A DNA stretch of 60,262 nt from Candidatus Rokuibacteriota bacterium (GCA_003221515.1 QHSI01000099.1:1-60262); one strand, 5' to 3'. Shown: positions 17,696-27,028, counted from the stretch's first letter. Translations and numbers: made by a program. Notes: generated by a model not told the origin, from the letters alone.

Positions 17696-18199
17696 TCAAA
17701 GCGCCTTCAGCATCGTGTCGGCGTCGCTGACCTCGAACTTGCCGGGCTGCTCGACGTTGAGGGCCTTGACCACGCCGTTGTCGACCAGCATCGAGTAGCG
17801 CTGCGAGCGCACGCCCATGCCGCGCGCGGTCAGGTCCATGTCGAGCCCGAGCGCCTTCGTGAAGATCGCGCTGCCGTCCGCCATCATCCGGACCTTGCCG
17901 CCGGCCTTCTGGTCCTTGCCCCAGGCGCCCATCACGAACGTGTCGTTCACCGAGACGCACCAGACCTCGTCCACGCCCTTGGCGCGGAGCTTGTCGAAGT
18001 TCTGCACGTAGCTCGGGACGTGCCGGGCCGAGCAGGTGGGCGTGAACGCGCCGGGCAGGCCGAAGATCGCGATCTTCTTGCCCTTGGTGATGTCGCTCAC
18101 CGCGAAGCTGTTCGGGCCGATCGTGCACCCGGGCCGCTCGGCGTCGATCATCTCCGTCAGAGTTCCATCGGGAATCCGGTCACCGACCTTGATGGCCAT
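17696..18199 (-). CDS. peroxiredoxin, Prx5/type II redoxin family
   Basis: A 167-residue cytoplasmic thiol peroxidase that reduces hydrogen and alkyl peroxides. The peroxidatic cysteine is Cys56 in LPGAFTPTCSARHVP, the signature of the Prx5 group; the N terminus AIKVGDRIPDGTL and the FVMGAWGKDQ segment also fit. A further Cys (VDEVWCVSVND) matches the conserved position of that group. The length is normal. It is encoded alone on the minus strand, ending 8 bases from the end of the convergent HtrA operon. Electron donor is probably glutaredoxin or thioredoxin, which cannot be decided here. Confidence 0.93.
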   Translation of the reverse strand: MAIKVGDRIPDGTLTEMIDAERPGCTIGPNSFAVSDITKGKKIAIFGLPGAFTPTCSARHVPSYVQNFDKLRAKGVDEVWCVSVNDTFVMGAWGKDQKAGGKVRMMADGSAIFTKALGLDMDLTARGMGVRSQRYSMLVDNGVVKALNVEQPGKFEVSDADTMLKAL

Positions 18200-18275
18200 G
18201 AGAGTCTCCTTTTCGTGTGCGCGCGGGCGGCGCCGCGACCTGGAGTATCCGACGTGTCCGGGAAAAATTCCAGCG

Positions 18276-20531
18276 CTAGCTTCGCGAACGCGCGAGCCAG
18301 GTCGGCCGCCACCAGTTCCAGCGCCCCATCAGCCGCATCGCCGCCGGCACCAGCAGCGCGCGGATGATCGTGGCGTCGACCACCACGGCGATCCCGATCC
18401 CGATCCCGACGGCCTGCACGATGACGGAGCGCGCCATCCCGAAGCCGAAGAACACCGCCGCCATGATCGCGGCGGCGCCGGTGATGAGCCGCCCGGTGCG
18501 CTCCAGGCCCATCGCCACCGCCTGGGCGTTGTCGCCGCTGCGCGCGTACTCTTCCCGAACGCGGCTCAGCATCAGCACCTCGTAGTCCATCGAGAGCCCG
18601 AACACCAGGCAGAACATGATGAGCGGCGTCGCGGTCTGGATCGGCCCCGGGGTGAAGCCGAGCCACGCGGACAGGTAGCCGTCCTGGAAGATCAGCACCA
18701 GCGCGCCGTAGGAGGCGGTGATCGACAGGAGATTCATCACGATCGCCTTCACCGGGAGCACGACGGAGTCGAGCAGCAAGAAGAGCACCAGCGCGGTCAC
18801 CACCACGACGAGCCCGATCGCCAGCGGCGCGCGGCGCAGGACCAGGCCGATGAAATCGAGGTCGAACGCGGTCTGGCCGGTGACGAGCACCTCGCCGGCG
18901 TACGGCGGGTGCCCCGTTCGGATTTCCCGCACGCGCGCGCGCGCCTCCTCGCCGGCCGCGCGCAGATCGGTCTGGGCGATCAGGATCGCGATGTGCTCGC
19001 CCACCAGGAAGCGTAGCGCGGCGTCGAGCTGGGGCGGACGAGCCGCGCGCGGCAGCGCGGCGATCTGCTGGTACGTCGCCAGGTCGAGCGACCGATCGAG
19101 GTCCACGAAGCTGTCGACGCGGCTCACGTGGGGCCGGCCGGCCAGCCAGCGGCTCAGCGCGAACGTCTGCGCGACCCGTCCGGGCTCGAGGGGCGAGCCG
19201 TCGCCGGCGTCGAGCACGACGACGATCTGGTTGGTGTCGCCGCCCGGGAACTCACCGCGCAGCAGCTCGTCGCCCCGACGGGATTCGGCCTCCGCCGGCA
19301 GCGAGGTCGCGTCGCCGGAGCCGACGCGCAGGTGCAGGAACGGGACGCCGAGGAGGAGCAGCACGCCGACGACGGGAACCAGCACGCGCCAGGGATGCGC
19401 CATCACGAGTGCCGCGAGGCGATGCCACAGCCCAGGGCCTTCGCCGAATCGCTCCGGGTGCAGGAACGGCAGACGGAGCGAATTCACGCGCGGGCCCAGG
19501 ACGGCGAGGACCGCCGGCAGCGTGGTGAGACCGTAGACGACGGCCAGCGCGACCACGATCGTGCCGGCCCAGCCCATCGAGCCGAGGTTGCCGAGGCCCA
19601 GGAAGATCATGCCGAGCAGGCCGATCGCCACGGTGAGGCCGGAGTAGAGGATCGCGCGCCCGGCGGTGGCCACGGTGCGCGCGAGCGCCTCCGGCCCGGG
19701 ATGCTCGCGGATCTCCTCGCGGAAGCGGCTCACGACGAACAGCGAGTAGTCGATGGCGACGCCGAGGCCGATCATGCTGACGATGTTCGGCGCGTAGATC
19801 GACACCGACACGAAACGCGCCAGCAGGAGCGTGCCCGCCATCGCGCCGGCCATCGCGAGCCCACCGACCACGAGCGGAAGCGCCGCGGCGACGACCCCGC
19901 CGAAGACGAGCAGCAGCAGCAGCGCCACCACGGGCAGGATGACGAGCTCCACGCGGCCGAGGTCCTGGCGGGCCACCTCGGTGAAGTCGTGGTTCAGCGC
20001 GATGTTGCCGACCGAGACGATCTCGAGCGTGGGCGCGCGCACCAGCTTGCGCAGGGTCGGATAGAGGTCGGGCGGGAGCCCCGAGAACTCGAGCGACGCG
20101 AAACCCGACACCTTGCCGTGCAGCTCGACGACGACCAGCGTGCGGCGGCCGTCGCGCGAGACGAGCGGGGCGGCCGCCGACGGCTGCCCGTCGGGCGCGT
20201 CGTAGACGGTGAGCACGCGGGCAACGCGTGGGTCGCGCCGCAGCGGCGCCAGCGCCTGCTCCACCTCGGCTCGAAAGGCCGGATCGCGCGCTCCGAGCGT
20301 CGCGCTGCTGAAGATCAAGCTGAACGCGGGTGGCTGGCCGGGCAGATCGCGCTCGATCAGCCGCCGGGCGCGTCCCGACTCCGTCTCGGCCGGGACGTCT
20401 GGTGGGTCGAGCCGGCCGCCGGCGACGATCACGCCGACGGAAACGAGCAGCGACAACGCGGAGGCGACGAGGACGGACCAGCGGGCGCCGTGGACCCACC
20501 GGCCCCAGCGCGCGAGCTCGGCGCCGTTCAT
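18276..20531 (-). CDS. MMPL-family RND transporter
   Basis: A 751-residue inner-membrane protein built of two similar halves. Each half has a helix, a large extracytoplasmic loop and about five further helices. Landmark motifs are IGLGVAIDYSLFVVSRFREE near 255-275 and FGLSMDYEVLMLSRVREEY near 640-660, the paired acidic helix-4 motifs expected to carry proton relay in MMPL proteins. Such transporters export lipids or hydrophobic compounds using the proton gradient. Its stop side is free, while its start overlaps the stop of the LLM oxidoreductase gene (ATGA, 20528-20531), implying one transcript with the oxidoreductase and perhaps with the CoA-metabolism genes upstream. The substrate is unknown. 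Confidence 0.92.
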   Translation of the reverse strand: MNGAELARWGRWVHGARWSVLVASALSLLVSVGVIVAGGRLDPPDVPAETESGRARRLIERDLPGQPPAFSLIFSSATLGARDPAFRAEVEQALAPLRRDPRVARVLTVYDAPDGQPSAAAPLVSRDGRRTLVVVELHGKVSGFASLEFSGLPPDLYPTLRKLVRAPTLEIVSVGNIALNHDFTEVARQDLGRVELVILPVVALLLLLVFGGVVAAALPLVVGGLAMAGAMAGTLLLARFVSVSIYAPNIVSMIGLGVAIDYSLFVVSRFREEIREHPGPEALARTVATAGRAILYSGLTVAIGLLGMIFLGLGNLGSMGWAGTIVVALAVVYGLTTLPAVLAVLGPRVNSLRLPFLHPERFGEGPGLWHRLAALVMAHPWRVLVPVVGVLLLLGVPFLHLRVGSGDATSLPAEAESRRGDELLRGEFPGGDTNQIVVVLDAGDGSPLEPGRVAQTFALSRWLAGRPHVSRVDSFVDLDRSLDLATYQQIAALPRAARPPQLDAALRFLVGEHIAILIAQTDLRAAGEEARARVREIRTGHPPYAGEVLVTGQTAFDLDFIGLVLRRAPLAIGLVVVVTALVLFLLLDSVVLPVKAIVMNLLSITASYGALVLIFQDGYLSAWLGFTPGPIQTATPLIMFCLVFGLSMDYEVLMLSRVREEYARSGDNAQAVAMGLERTGRLITGAAAIMAAVFFGFGMARSVIVQAVGIGIGIAVVVDATIIRALLVPAAMRLMGRWNWWRPTWLARSRS

Positions 20532-21454
20532 CGCGCGGCGGCTTCCCGCACGACGGGTGCGACTTCGTCGGCCACTCGCCGCAAGTGCGCGAGATCGAGC
20601 GTCGGCACGCCCAGCATGAGCCGGCTGATGCCAGCCTCCACGTGCTCGCGGAGCCGCGCGGCGACCTCCGGCGCCGGTCCGAAGATCGCGTGCTGGTCCA
20701 CGTCGACGCCCGTGCCGTAGTAGCCGTGGAGGAAGGTCCGCAGCGCCTCACGCGCCCGATCGCGCTGCTCGTCGACGGCCACGTAGACGAGCCGACCGGC
20801 GGTCAGCGTTTTCGGGTCGCGGCCGGCGGCGCGCGCGCTCTCGCACACGATGGACCACGCGCGGGGGAAATCCGCCACGGTACCGAACGGTGACATGATC
20901 CAGCCATCCGCCAGCTCTCCGGCCCGGCGCAACGCCCCCTCGGCCTGACCACCGACGTAGAATGGCACCGGCGCGGCCGGCCGCACCGTTGCGCCCTCGA
21001 GGTGAACGAACTCGCCGTCGTGGCGCACCGGCTCTCCGGCGAGCAGTCGGCGCAGCGCGGTCACGCTCTCGCGGAAGACCGTCACCCGACGCGCCATCGA
21101 CACGCCGACCGCACGGTATTCCTCTGGCCGACCGCCCAGCGAGACGCCGAGCTCGAACCGCCCGCCGGAGAGGTGATGGAGCGTGGAGATCTGGCGGGCC
21201 ACGACCGCGACGTTGCGCAGCGTAAGGACCAGGACCGCGGTGCCGAGCTGGATACGGCGCGTGCAGCTCGCGGCCGACGCCAGGAGCATGAGGGGATCGA
21301 GCAGATTCGCCTGGTGGAAGATGCGGTCCTCGGTCCACAGCGCGTCGAGCCCCAGCGCCTCGGCCTGGCGAAAGAACTCCACGTAAGACTCGCCGGAGCC
21401 CAGCGGAGCGACCGCGGCGGCGGGCACGTGGATGCCGACCGAGACGCCCTTCAC
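20528..21454 (-). CDS. LLM-class flavin/F420-dependent oxidoreductase
   Basis: This 308-residue protein has the bacterial luciferase-like TIM barrel. Recognisable parts are the N-terminal SVGIHVPAAA strand, LDALWTEDRIFHQ, IQLGTAVLVLTLRNVAVVAR, LSGGRFELGVSLGG and the C-terminal GPAPEVAARLREHVEAGI segment. Such enzymes use reduced FMN or F420 to oxidise or reduce small organic substrates. GTG 21454 is used, one base from the enoyl-CoA hydratase stop. Position in a transcript with a crotonase, an acyl-CoA synthetase and an MMPL transporter suggests a step in degradation of an acid or hydrocarbon, which is inference. Confidence 0.9.
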   Translation of the reverse strand: MKGVSVGIHVPAAAVAPLGSGESYVEFFRQAEALGLDALWTEDRIFHQANLLDPLMLLASAASCTRRIQLGTAVLVLTLRNVAVVARQISTLHHLSGGRFELGVSLGGRPEEYRAVGVSMARRVTVFRESVTALRRLLAGEPVRHDGEFVHLEGATVRPAAPVPFYVGGQAEGALRRAGELADGWIMSPFGTVADFPRAWSIVCESARAAGRDPKTLTAGRLVYVAVDEQRDRAREALRTFLHGYYGTGVDVDQHAIFGPAPEVAARLREHVEAGISRLMLGVPTLDLAHLRRVADEVAPVVREAAAR

Positions 21455-21455
21455 C

Positions 21456-22325
21456 TCAGGGCTTCGGCGCCGATTTGGGCCCGAAGGGCTCGGGACGGAA
21501 GCCGCCGTCGCGCGCGTCCAGGAACGCCTTCAACCCGCCGGTCTGCATCGCCGCGATCAGCTCGGCGCGCTGCGCGTTGTACGAGGCGTGGGCCATGCTC
21601 GACAGCGGGACGTTCATCAGCATGCCGGCCCCGAGGCCCATCGCCAGCAGCCCGTAGCACGTGACCGCCTTGTTGAAGCGCACCGACGGCTCGGGAACGC
21701 GCGCGATCCGCTCCGCGAGCGCCCGCGCGCGCGGCAGCAGCTCAGCGTGGGGCACGACCTCGTTGACCAGGCCCAGGCGCAGCGCCTCGCCGGCGTCGAA
21801 GTGATCGCCGGTCAGCGCGTAGCGATGCGCCGCCTTCCAGCCCGCCAGCGCCGCGAACAGGAAGGTGGTGTTGGAGGTGTGCCGGACCTCGGGCTGGGCG
21901 AACACGCTGTTGTCGGCCGCGATCGTGATGTCCGAGGCGAGCGCGTACCAAAAGCCGCCGCCCATCACCCAGCCGTGGACGGCGGCGATGATCGGCTTCG
22001 TGATGTGCCAGAGGTGCATCAGCTCCATCGACGAGTCGCGGTCACGCGCCCACCACCGGTGGATGTAGTCGGCAACCTCGATGCCGGTGGCGTCCAGCGA
22101 CGACCGGCCGTCGGGGCGGCGGGCGATGTCGAATCCGGCCGAGAACCCGCGCCCCGCGCCGGTCAGGATGATCGCGCGCGTTTCGGCGTCGGCGTCAGCC
22201 TGATCGAGCGCGGCGTGGAGCTCGGCGGTCATCTGGGGATTGATCGCGTTGAGCGTATCGGGGCGATTGAGGGTGATCGTGAGTACCGGACCCTTCTTCT
22301 CGTAGAGGATCGTCTCGTAGGGCAT
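21456..22325 (-). CDS. enoyl-CoA hydratase/isomerase (crotonase family)
   Basis: The 289-residue product has the crotonase fold: VLTITLNRPDTLNAINPQM near the N terminus, the first oxyanion segment GRGFSAGFDI and the second VHGWVMGGGFWYALASDI. The start ATG 22325 is favoured over one five codons upstream because a GGGAGG ribosome site precedes it. Family members hydrate or isomerise enoyl-CoA esters, but the usual acidic residues are not certain here, so the exact reaction is open. It lies directly downstream of an acyl-CoA synthetase gene, consistent with CoA-dependent acid breakdown. Confidence 0.92.
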   Translation of the reverse strand: MPYETILYEKKGPVLTITLNRPDTLNAINPQMTAELHAALDQADADAETRAIILTGAGRGFSAGFDIARRPDGRSSLDATGIEVADYIHRWWARDRDSSMELMHLWHITKPIIAAVHGWVMGGGFWYALASDITIAADNSVFAQPEVRHTSNTTFLFAALAGWKAAHRYALTGDHFDAGEALRLGLVNEVVPHAELLPRARALAERIARVPEPSVRFNKAVTCYGLLAMGLGAGMLMNVPLSSMAHASYNAQRAELIAAMQTGGLKAFLDARDGGFRPEPFGPKSAPKP

Positions 22326-22346
22326 CGCGTCGCCTCCCATTGTCGG

Positions 22347-24473
22347 TCACGCAAACTCGACCAGCCAGTCCACCGCCACGACGCCCCGGCCGGCCTCGAG
22401 CACCAGCAGGGGGTTGATGTCGAGGGCCCGCAGCGATTCCCGATGCGCCGCGGCCAGCGCCGCGAGCGCGACGATCGCGTCGGCCAGCGCCGCGGCGTCC
22501 GCCGGCGGCCGGCCACGCACGCCCTTCAAGAGCGCGGCGCCGCGCAGCTCGGCGATCATCGCGAGGGCGTCGTCGCGACCGAGCGGCGGCACGCGCAGCG
22601 ATACGTCGCGAAGCTGCTCGACGAAGATCCCGCCAAAGCCGCAGACGACCGCCGGACCGAAGAGCGGATCGGTCTTGACGCCCAGGATCATCTCGATGCC
22701 GCCGGCGACCATGCGCTGCACCAGCACGCCGTCGAGCCGCGCCGCCGGCGCGTGCCGGCCGACCGCGTCGAGCACGTCGCGGACGGCCGCGCGCACCGCG
22801 GCGGCGTCGGCGCACCTGACGCGCACCCCGCCGACATCGGTCTTGTGAGCGACGTCGGGCGAGTCGATCTTGATCACGACCGGGTAGCCGAGCCGCTCCG
22901 CCGCGCGCACCGCCGCCTCCGCGTGGTTTGCCGGGATCGTTTCTGCCAGCGGGATGCCGAACTCGCGGAGGATGCGCGCGGCCTCCACGTTGGCGAGCAC
23001 GCCACGTCCCTCGGGGCGCGCGGTCGACCGCGGCGGGCCCGTCTCGGCGCGTGCCGCGACGGGCCGATCAAGAAAGTGCCGGTGTTCGCGCGCGTGGCGC
23101 AGGGCCTGCATCGTGGTCTCGGTCGACTCCAGAAACGGCACGCCGGCGTCGACGAGGGTCTGGATGACCTCGGGGTCGAGGTCGCCGCCGGCGAACGAGC
23201 TGAAGGCGACCACCAGGCGGTCGGTGGGCTGCTTGAGCCGCTCGCGCATCGCGCGGCTGAACTCGCGCGAAGGCGCCGAGCCGCCGGGCTTCGGGACGTT
23301 GACGCGCAGATTCACCGCCAGGATATCGAGGGCGTCCTCACGCAGCAACACGTCGAAGAGCTGGGGAAAGATCCGCGCGTCCTCGTACATCGCGCCGGTG
23401 CCGTCGAGCGGATTGCGGGGATTGGCGAAGTCCGGCATGAAGACGCGCAGCCGCTCGACCGACGCGTCCGACAGCGGCGGCAGCTCGATCCCGGCGCGAT
23501 CCGCGGCGTCCGCGGCGCGCCCGCACTCTCCGCCGAGCCCGCTGGTGATCCCGACCCGCCAGCCCTGACGGCGATAGCCGGTCGCCGCCGACAAGAGCGC
23601 GACCGTGTCGATCATCTCGTTGATGCTCGAGACCTGGACGGCGCCCCACTGTTTGAGCGCCGCCTCGATGATCTCCGGCGTGCCGGCGAGCGAGCCGGTG
23701 TGCGCCAGCATCGCCTGCCGCGCGTTCTCCGAGCGGCCGACCTTCAGCACCACGATGGGCTTGCGCAGCTCCCGCGCGCGCGCGGCCGCCCGGCGAAACC
23801 GCTGGGGCTGCTTGAATCCCTCGACGAACGCGCCGACAACGGTGGTGGCCGGGTCCTCGACGAGGAAGTGGACGTAGTCCTCGACCGTGAGCCCGGCCTG
23901 GTTGCCGCACGAGACGATGTAGCTGAGCCCCACGCGGCGCTGCTGCATCAGGTATTCGCCGATCGCGTGACTGAAGCCGCCGCTCTGCGAGACGAGCCCC
24001 ACACCGCCGGGCCGCAAGGGCTCCGCCACGTCGGCGCTGAACTGGCAGGCGCCCTGGCGGATGTTGAAGACGCCGTAGCAGTTCGGGCCGCAGATGAGCA
24101 GCCCCCGCTCGGCCAGGCGCTCGAGCTCGGCCTGCCGCGCGCGGCCGTCGGGCCCGGCTTCGCCGAACCCACTCGACAGCACGACGGCGCCGCGCACGCC
24201 GGTGGCCAGCGCGGCCGTGAGGACCGCGGGCACTTGATCGGCCGGGATCGCGACGACCACGCTGTGCGCCGGCTCCGGCGTCGACGTCAGGTCGGGATAG
24301 CAGGGCAAGCCGAGAATCTCGGTGTACCTGGGATTGATCGGGAAGATCCGGCCGCGGTAGCCGAAGCGCTGGAGATTGGCGACGACGCGCGTCGCGCGGG
24401 TCATCCGCTGCGAAGCGCCGACGACTGCGATGCTCGCGGGGTTCATCAAGGGTGTCAGATCGATAGAGCGCAC
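22347..24473 (-). CDS. acyl-CoA synthetase, NDP-forming (fused alpha and beta subunits)
   Basis: About 708 residues. The N-terminal CoA-binding Rossmann domain begins IAVVGASQRMTRA, the middle part carries the ligase-like segments (VGLVSQSGGFSHAIGEYL; GITSGLGGECGRAADAA), and the C-terminal ATP-grasp domain has GYPVVIKIDSPDVAHKTDVG. Such enzymes interconvert acyl-CoA and acid with ADP or GDP and phosphate. Two starts are possible: GTG 24473, giving VRSIDLTPLMNPASIAVVGA, which looks like the family N terminus, or ATG 24446. Neither has a clear ribosome site. It heads the transcript with the crotonase, LLM enzyme and MMPL transporter. Confidence 0.9.
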   Translation of the reverse strand: MRSIDLTPLMNPASIAVVGASQRMTRATRVVANLQRFGYRGRIFPINPRYTEILGLPCYPDLTSTPEPAHSVVVAIPADQVPAVLTAALATGVRGAVVLSSGFGEAGPDGRARQAELERLAERGLLICGPNCYGVFNIRQGACQFSADVAEPLRPGGVGLVSQSGGFSHAIGEYLMQQRRVGLSYIVSCGNQAGLTVEDYVHFLVEDPATTVVGAFVEGFKQPQRFRRAAARARELRKPIVVLKVGRSENARQAMLAHTGSLAGTPEIIEAALKQWGAVQVSSINEMIDTVALLSAATGYRRQGWRVGITSGLGGECGRAADAADRAGIELPPLSDASVERLRVFMPDFANPRNPLDGTGAMYEDARIFPQLFDVLLREDALDILAVNLRVNVPKPGGSAPSREFSRAMRERLKQPTDRLVVAFSSFAGGDLDPEVIQTLVDAGVPFLESTETTMQALRHAREHRHFLDRPVAARAETGPPRSTARPEGRGVLANVEAARILREFGIPLAETIPANHAEAAVRAAERLGYPVVIKIDSPDVAHKTDVGGVRVRCADAAAVRAAVRDVLDAVGRHAPAARLDGVLVQRMVAGGIEMILGVKTDPLFGPAVVCGFGGIFVEQLRDVSLRVPPLGRDDALAMIAELRGAALLKGVRGRPPADAAALADAIVALAALAAAHRESLRALDINPLLVLEAGRGVVAVDWLVEFA

Positions 24474-24520
24474 AGCCGCACGACTATCGCGTACGGCTTC
24501 GCGAGTGTCAACGCGGGTAG

Positions 24521-24687
24521 CGCCGGCTGGGCGAGGGTTGGGGTGGTGGGTGGATCGTTCGACCACGCGGCACGCGTGCGCATGACCCGCTCGCCTGGGC
24601 TCCATCCGGGCGCGCCGCGCCCGCCGTCGCTTGGAGGGAACGGGTCTCATCGACCCACCCACCACCCCAACCCTCGCCCAGCCGGCG
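24521..24687. repeat. inverted repeat, 37-bp arms, palindromic intergenic element
   Basis: Arms 24521-24557 and 24651-24687 are reverse complements with one mismatch (GGCTGGGCGAGGGTTGGGGT in the left arm). The 93-base loop contains the perfect palindrome GCACGCGTGC at 24570-24579, and the same 10-mer recurs at 24744-24753. When read in frame the arms give HHPNPRPAG-like peptides, as in the widespread intergenic repeats that translate to NPHPNPLP. It fills most of the gene-free stretch 24474-24793. I see no ORF that looks real in it. Confidence 0.85.
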
Positions 24688-24793
24688 ACTCTGCATTTCA
24701 CTCACGAGACCGCGCATTGCCAGCGGTCGAGATCAACGGTCCGGCACGCGTGCGGCCGGCGCGCGCACGGGGCTTGGGTGGCTTGGGACTGGG

Positions 24794-25099
24794 TCAGCGA
24801 ATCGTCGAGGGCGGACCGGTGTGCGGCTGGAGGTAGGGGCTCGCGTCGCCCTGATAGGGGAAATAGCGGGTGGAGCCCGGCACCTGTTGGTTGTCCGCCG
24901 TCAGGCAATAGCAGGCGACGCCGAGCGGAGCGGACAACGTCGGCAGCTGACACCACCCCCATTGCGTCGTGCAGATGTTCGCTGGCGGTGACTCGACTCC
25001 TTGAGGCGGTCGCGCAGGCGGGAGGGGGCGCGGCGGCGACTGAGCATGGAGCCCAGCGGGTCCGGTCACGAGCGCCAGCGCGAGCAGGGCGAGCGCCAC
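24794..25099 (-). CDS. small secreted Cys-rich protein
   Basis: The 101-residue frame starts at GTG 25099, right at a signal peptide (LALLALALVTGPAGLHAQ). A Pro-rich spacer follows, and then a compact region with four cysteines in the arrangement C-x5-GWC-xn-GVACYC (ICTTQWGWCQLP; PLGVACYCLTADNQ). The spacing suggests two disulfides in a small extracytoplasmic domain. I recall similar short conserved hypothetical proteins but no assigned function. It lies downstream of the oligopeptide permease genes, 24 bases after the DppC-like gene, and may simply share the transcript. Confidence 0.55.
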   Translation of the reverse strand: MALALLALALVTGPAGLHAQSPPRPLPPARPPQGVESPPANICTTQWGWCQLPTLSAPLGVACYCLTADNQQVPGSTRYFPYQGDASPYLQPHTGPPSTIR

Positions 25100-25123
25100 C
25101 GATGAGCGGCTCAGCGGAAGAAC

Positions 25124-26041
25124 CTACTTCAGGCGCGGGTCGAGCGCGTCGCGGAGGCCGTCGCCGAAGAGATTGAAGCCCAGCACCGTCACGAAGATCG
25201 CGATGCCCGGGAACAGCGAGATCCAGGGGTTGGACTGGATGAACGAGACGTTGGCCTTCAGATCCCAGCCCCAGCTCGGCGTCGGCGGCTGCGTGCCGAG
25301 GCCGAGGAACGAGAGCGTGGCTTCCACGATGATCGAGGTCGCGATGCCGAGCGTGGTCGTGACGATGATCGGCGCCAGGCAGTTCGGCAGGATGTGGCGC
25401 AGCAGGATCCGCGGATCGCGAACGCCGAGGGCGCGGCACGCTTCGATGTATTCCTTCTCCTTGATGGAGAGCACGCTGCCCCGAACCAGCCGCGCGTAGA
25501 TCGGGATGCGGACGATCGCGATCGCGCCGGTGACCTTGATGGTGCCGATGAGCCCGGCGGTGGGCGCGAAGATGACCATCAGGATGATCGCGAGCAGGTA
25601 GATCGGGAACGCGAGGATCAGGTCCATCACGCGCATGATGAGCGAGTCGACGCGGCCGCCGTAGTACCCGGCGATCAACCCGAACGGCACGCCGACGAAG
25701 AGGGCGAGCAGCACCGAGGACACGCCGATCGCCAGCGAGATGCGGCTGCCGTGGATGATGCGGCTCAGCATGTCGCGGCCGAGTTGGTCGGTGCCCAGCG
25801 GGAAGTCCCGGCTCGGACGCTCGAAGGTGTGGGTCTGGTCGCTGGCGATGGGGCTCTGCGGCGCGAGCACGTCCGCGAAGAGCGCGACCACCAGCAGCAC
25901 GGCGACGATGCCCGCGCCGATGAGCGCGGTCGTGCTCTTGCGGAGCCGGCGCATGCCCTGCGCCAGCGGCGACTCGGGGTGAGCGGCCGCCCGCCAGGTG
26001 ACGTCGGGCGCCGCCGAGAGATCCTGTTCCTGAATCGCCAT
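25124..26041 (-). CDS. ABC transporter permease, DppC/OppC type
   Basis: This 305-residue inner-membrane permease has an N-terminal helix (STTALIGAGIVAVLLVVALF), the extended loop typical of OppC proteins (FPLGTDQLGRDMLSRIIHGS), and the binding-protein-dependent transport domain. The cytoplasmic EAA loop is visible as EYIEACRALGVRDPRILLRH. It forms the channel with the DppB-type permease encoded 9 bases upstream and is fed by one or more of the three solute-binding proteins of the same operon. No ATPase subunit gene follows, so energy coupling needs ATPases encoded elsewhere. Confidence 0.94.
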   Translation of the reverse strand: MAIQEQDLSAAPDVTWRAAAHPESPLAQGMRRLRKSTTALIGAGIVAVLLVVALFADVLAPQSPIASDQTHTFERPSRDFPLGTDQLGRDMLSRIIHGSRISLAIGVSSVLLALFVGVPFGLIAGYYGGRVDSLIMRVMDLILAFPIYLLAIILMVIFAPTAGLIGTIKVTGAIAIVRIPIYARLVRGSVLSIKEKEYIEACRALGVRDPRILLRHILPNCLAPIIVTTTLGIATSIIVEATLSFLGLGTQPPTPSWGWDLKANVSFIQSNPWISLFPGIAIFVTVLGFNLFGDGLRDALDPRLK

Positions 26042-26050
26042 GAATGTCCT

Positions 26051-27025
26051 CTAGGTGTACCGGATCCGCGGATCCAGGAACGTGTACGTGAGATCGACGA
26101 TCAGATTGATGACGACGAACGCGAACGCCGTGATGAGCGCGAAGCCCTGCACTTGCTGGTAGTCACGCGCGATGATCGCGTCGATGCCGTAGGTGCCGAG
26201 GCCCGGCATCGCGAAGAGCGTCTCCACCACGATGGCGCCGCCGATGAGGAAGCCGACCTGGAGGCCCATCACGGTCACCGTCGGGATCAGCGCGTTCTTC
26301 AGCGCGTGCTTGAAGATGACCGGGCGCTCGCTCAGGCCTTTGGCGCGGGCGGTCGTGACGTACTCGCTGCGGATGACCTCGAGCATGCTGGCCCGGAGCA
26401 GGCGGGTGAGGAGCGCGGCCCGGCCCACGCCGAGCGCCAGGGCGGGCATCAGCACGTGCTGGGTATTGCCCCACAGACCCGCCGCGCAGACCACGGTCTG
26501 ACACGTGCCCGGTAAGTAGACCCAGCCCGAGCTCGGCAGCGCTCCGCCCATGCCGACGGAGAAGACCAGCAAGAGCAGGACGCCCAGGAAGAATTCGGGA
26601 ATGGAAACGCCGACCATGGCCACCGAGGTCGCGCCGTAGTCCGCCCACGTGTTCTGGCGCAGGGCGCCGATGATGGCGGCGGGAATCGCGATCGCCAGCG
26701 CCACCGCCATCGAGAGGACGATCAGCTCGAGGGTCACCGGCAGGCGCAGCATGACGTCCTTGAGGACGGGCCGCCCGCTCAGGATCGAGGTGCCCCAATC
26801 GCCCTGTACGAGCTTCCCGAGCCAGATCACGTACTGCAGCAGGATCGGCTTGTCGAGCCCGTAGTCGTGGCGGGCCTTGATGGCGTTCTCCTCGGTGTAG
26901 GCGTCGCCGAGCAGGGACACCACGGGATCGCCGGGGATCGACCGCATCATCACGAACACCACGAACGTGATTCCGAGGACGGTCGGAATGATCTGCAGCA
27001 GCCGCTTCAGGAGGTAGGTCCGCAT
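26051..27025 (-). CDS. ABC transporter permease, DppB/OppB type
   Basis: A 324-residue membrane protein starting MRTYLLKRLLQIIPTVLGIT, the characteristic OppB N terminus, with six membrane helices, the VMMRSIPGDPV periplasmic motif and an EAA loop (EYVTTARAKGLSERPVIFKH). It pairs with the DppC-type permease downstream. The gene lies 3 bases after the stop of the nearest solute-binding protein gene, so the two are certainly co-transcribed. Likely substrates are short peptides or other organic solutes; specificity rests with the binding proteins. Confidence 0.94.
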   Translation of the reverse strand: MRTYLLKRLLQIIPTVLGITFVVFVMMRSIPGDPVVSLLGDAYTEENAIKARHDYGLDKPILLQYVIWLGKLVQGDWGTSILSGRPVLKDVMLRLPVTLELIVLSMAVALAIAIPAAIIGALRQNTWADYGATSVAMVGVSIPEFFLGVLLLLVFSVGMGGALPSSGWVYLPGTCQTVVCAAGLWGNTQHVLMPALALGVGRAALLTRLLRASMLEVIRSEYVTTARAKGLSERPVIFKHALKNALIPTVTVMGLQVGFLIGGAIVVETLFAMPGLGTYGIDAIIARDYQQVQGFALITAFAFVVINLIVDLTYTFLDPRIRYT

Positions 27026-27028
27026 CGT

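Noticed and set aside
21432-24836. Very long open frame on the plus strand (over 1100 codons) opposite the crotonase and acyl-CoA synthetase genes
   Set aside because: It is Arg/Ala/Gly-rich with no domain pattern and lies antisense to clearly recognised enzymes; long shadow frames are expected at this GC content.
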